Source of the DNA: Idiomarina sp. | Lineage (GTDB): Bacteria; Pseudomonadota; Gammaproteobacteria; Enterobacterales; Alteromonadaceae | Length of the DNA stretch: 64,000 bases | Direction of reading: 5' to 3' | Assembly (NCBI GenBank): GCA_020832105.1 | Contig: JAFIFH010000074.1 | Span: 1 to 64,000, forward strand | Shown: piece after piece, positions 63,138 through 64,000 of the stretch | How positions within the stretch are numbered: position 1 is the stretch's first letter | Layout: every line of letters starts with the position of its first letter | Translations under genes and position numbers: made by a program | Notes under the pieces: generated by a model | The model's database searches: none | The model's input: only the letters and a program-made list of their open reading frames with translations | What the model was told of the DNA's origin: nothing

Positions 63138-64000
63138 CTACATGCAGCCTGTGCGAGCCTGGAGTTCCGCGGTGGATGATTCGGTGAAGACAATTAATAA
63201 GTCACACTCAACACCATGTTCCGGTATCGCGTAATTCACCTCAACTGCAGTGACCATCTGCGCGCCAGCGTTGCCGCGAAGTAATTCTGCTACCTTTTGT
63301 TTACGCCCCAGCATCACCGGATGGGTGAAACTCAACTGCAGGTCCAGCTGGGTAGCCATGTTCTGTAGGCAGGCGCCAGTGATCACTGATGACAAATCCA
63401 TCAGTACTTCAAGGTCACTTACTTTGCGCAAACGCTGGTCATAATTAAATAAGTTGAACAGGCGCGAAAAACTCTGCTCATCGGTCAGCAAAATAGCTTC
63501 ACCGGTAATGTGATTGCCAATAAAACCTTCGGTAACGCCACTTAAAGAGTCAAAGCGGCGCGCCGCAATATGCTGTGACAACTGGTTGAATGGCAGACTA
63601 AAAACCCGCGGTACTGGCAGCTGAACAAAGGTCTTGAGCATTTCGCTAAGGCGCGAGCCGGCTTCGCCCATGGCGACGTTGATAACCTCCTGGAGCAACT
63701 CATGAAGCTCTACCTGGATGTTATCGAAGCGATGAAGCTCGCTATCATTTTGCGCCTGAGGATGGGCCAAAATTCCATATTGCTTGAGGATACTGGCAAT
63801 TTTTTCACTACTGGCCGGTTTTTTGATGAAATCCAGTGCACCGAGTGATTTGACGCGCTCATACGCAGGGGATTGCACATCACCGGAGACCACAATGACC
63901 ATGGTGGGTAGATCGTCTTGCCGAATGGCTTCGAGGACTTCGTAGCCATCCATATTTGGCATATTGAGGTCGAGGAAGAGGATATCGCCTTTGCCTGCAC
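63138..64000 (-). CDS. Receiver-CheC response regulator, 5' end cut by the window
   Basis: The gene runs off the right edge. What remains begins inside the receiver domain; the phospho-acceptor aspartate is in L-F-L-D-L-N-M-P-N-M-D-G, then the V-V-S-G-D stretch and the K-K-P lysine. From about residue 95 on comes a CheC-type phosphatase domain with L-L-Q-E-V-I-N-V-A-M-G-E-A-G (active E-x-x-N). The second copy of the motif, L-M-D-L-S-S-V-I-T-G-A, has lost the asparagine. It sits directly upstream of the PAS-GGEEF gene, 12 bases apart. Confidence 0.88.
   Translation of the reverse strand, partial: AGKGDILFLDLNMPNMDGYEVLEAIRQDDLPTMVIVVSGDVQSPAYERVKSLGALDFIKKPASSEKIASILKQYGILAHPQAQNDSELHRFDNIQVELHELLQEVINVAMGEAGSRLSEMLKTFVQLPVPRVFSLPFNQLSQHIAARRFDSLSGVTEGFIGNHITGEAILLTDEQSFSRLFNLFNYDQRLRKVSDLEVLMDLSSVITGACLQNMATQLDLQLSFTHPVMLGRKQKVAELLRGNAGAQMVTAVEVNYAIPEHGVECDLLIVFTESSTAELQARTGCM

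Noticed and set aside
1-64000. CRISPR array, insertion sequence, prophage or plasmid origin
   Set aside because: I saw no regularly spaced repeats, transposase, integrase or replication-initiator gene anywhere in the window.

Overview
The window is a 64 kb stretch of ordinary-looking chromosome from a Gram-negative gammaproteobacterium. It carries lipid A acylation (lpxL), LPS export (lptF/lptG), tolC, a TonB-dependent receptor, rraB, holC, glnE and the nudF-yqiB-parE-parC order. Gene order and protein character (trimmed PutA, HD-less Cca, DmdC-like acyl-CoA dehydrogenase, many c-di-GMP genes) fit the Alteromonadales, perhaps an Idiomarina or Aliidiomarina relative. That placement rests on recollection of families, not on a search.

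Layout. 1-3.4 kb: tsaD (cut by the window edge), plsY, folB-folK and cca. 3.5-9.7 kb: an acyl-CoA dehydrogenase, a PhzF-like isomerase, a GNAT/GGCT pair, a luciferase-like oxidoreductase and a DUF2254 membrane protein. 9.9-15.3 kb: sbcD-sbcC and a lipoprotein that appears to join three envelope domains. 15.4-26.4 kb: upp, putA, a CYTH triphosphatase with glnE, lpxL, uppP and tolC. 26.6-33.2 kb: nudF-yqiB-parE-parC, plsC and rraB. 33.2-41 kb: pepA-holC-valS, divergent lptF-lptG and an RDD membrane protein.

41-46 kb is more accessory. It holds a small membrane protein with a winged-helix regulator behind two near-identical operator-like palindromes, tRNA-Leu(CAA), a secreted protein built from a duplicated domain, and DUF1499, fatty-acid-hydroxylase and DUF3047 genes. 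46.3-54.8 kb is the most interesting block: six tightly packed genes for a TonB-dependent receptor, a TVP38 membrane domain fused to a mercuric-reductase-like flavoprotein, a YnjBCD ABC importer and a YnjF CDP-alcohol phosphotransferase. Together they could carry an unknown substrate from the outer membrane to the cytoplasm, with redox and membrane-lipid steps attached.

54.8-64 kb is signalling and surface: a GAF/degenerate-GGDEF/EAL protein, two PAS-GGDEF cyclases, a receiver-CheC protein (cut by the window edge), two adjacent FAS1 (fasciclin) exported proteins, a PNPOx-like flavoprotein and ilvE. Many neighbouring convergent genes overlap at their stop codons, so the chromosome is compact. 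No insertion sequence, prophage or CRISPR array was seen.
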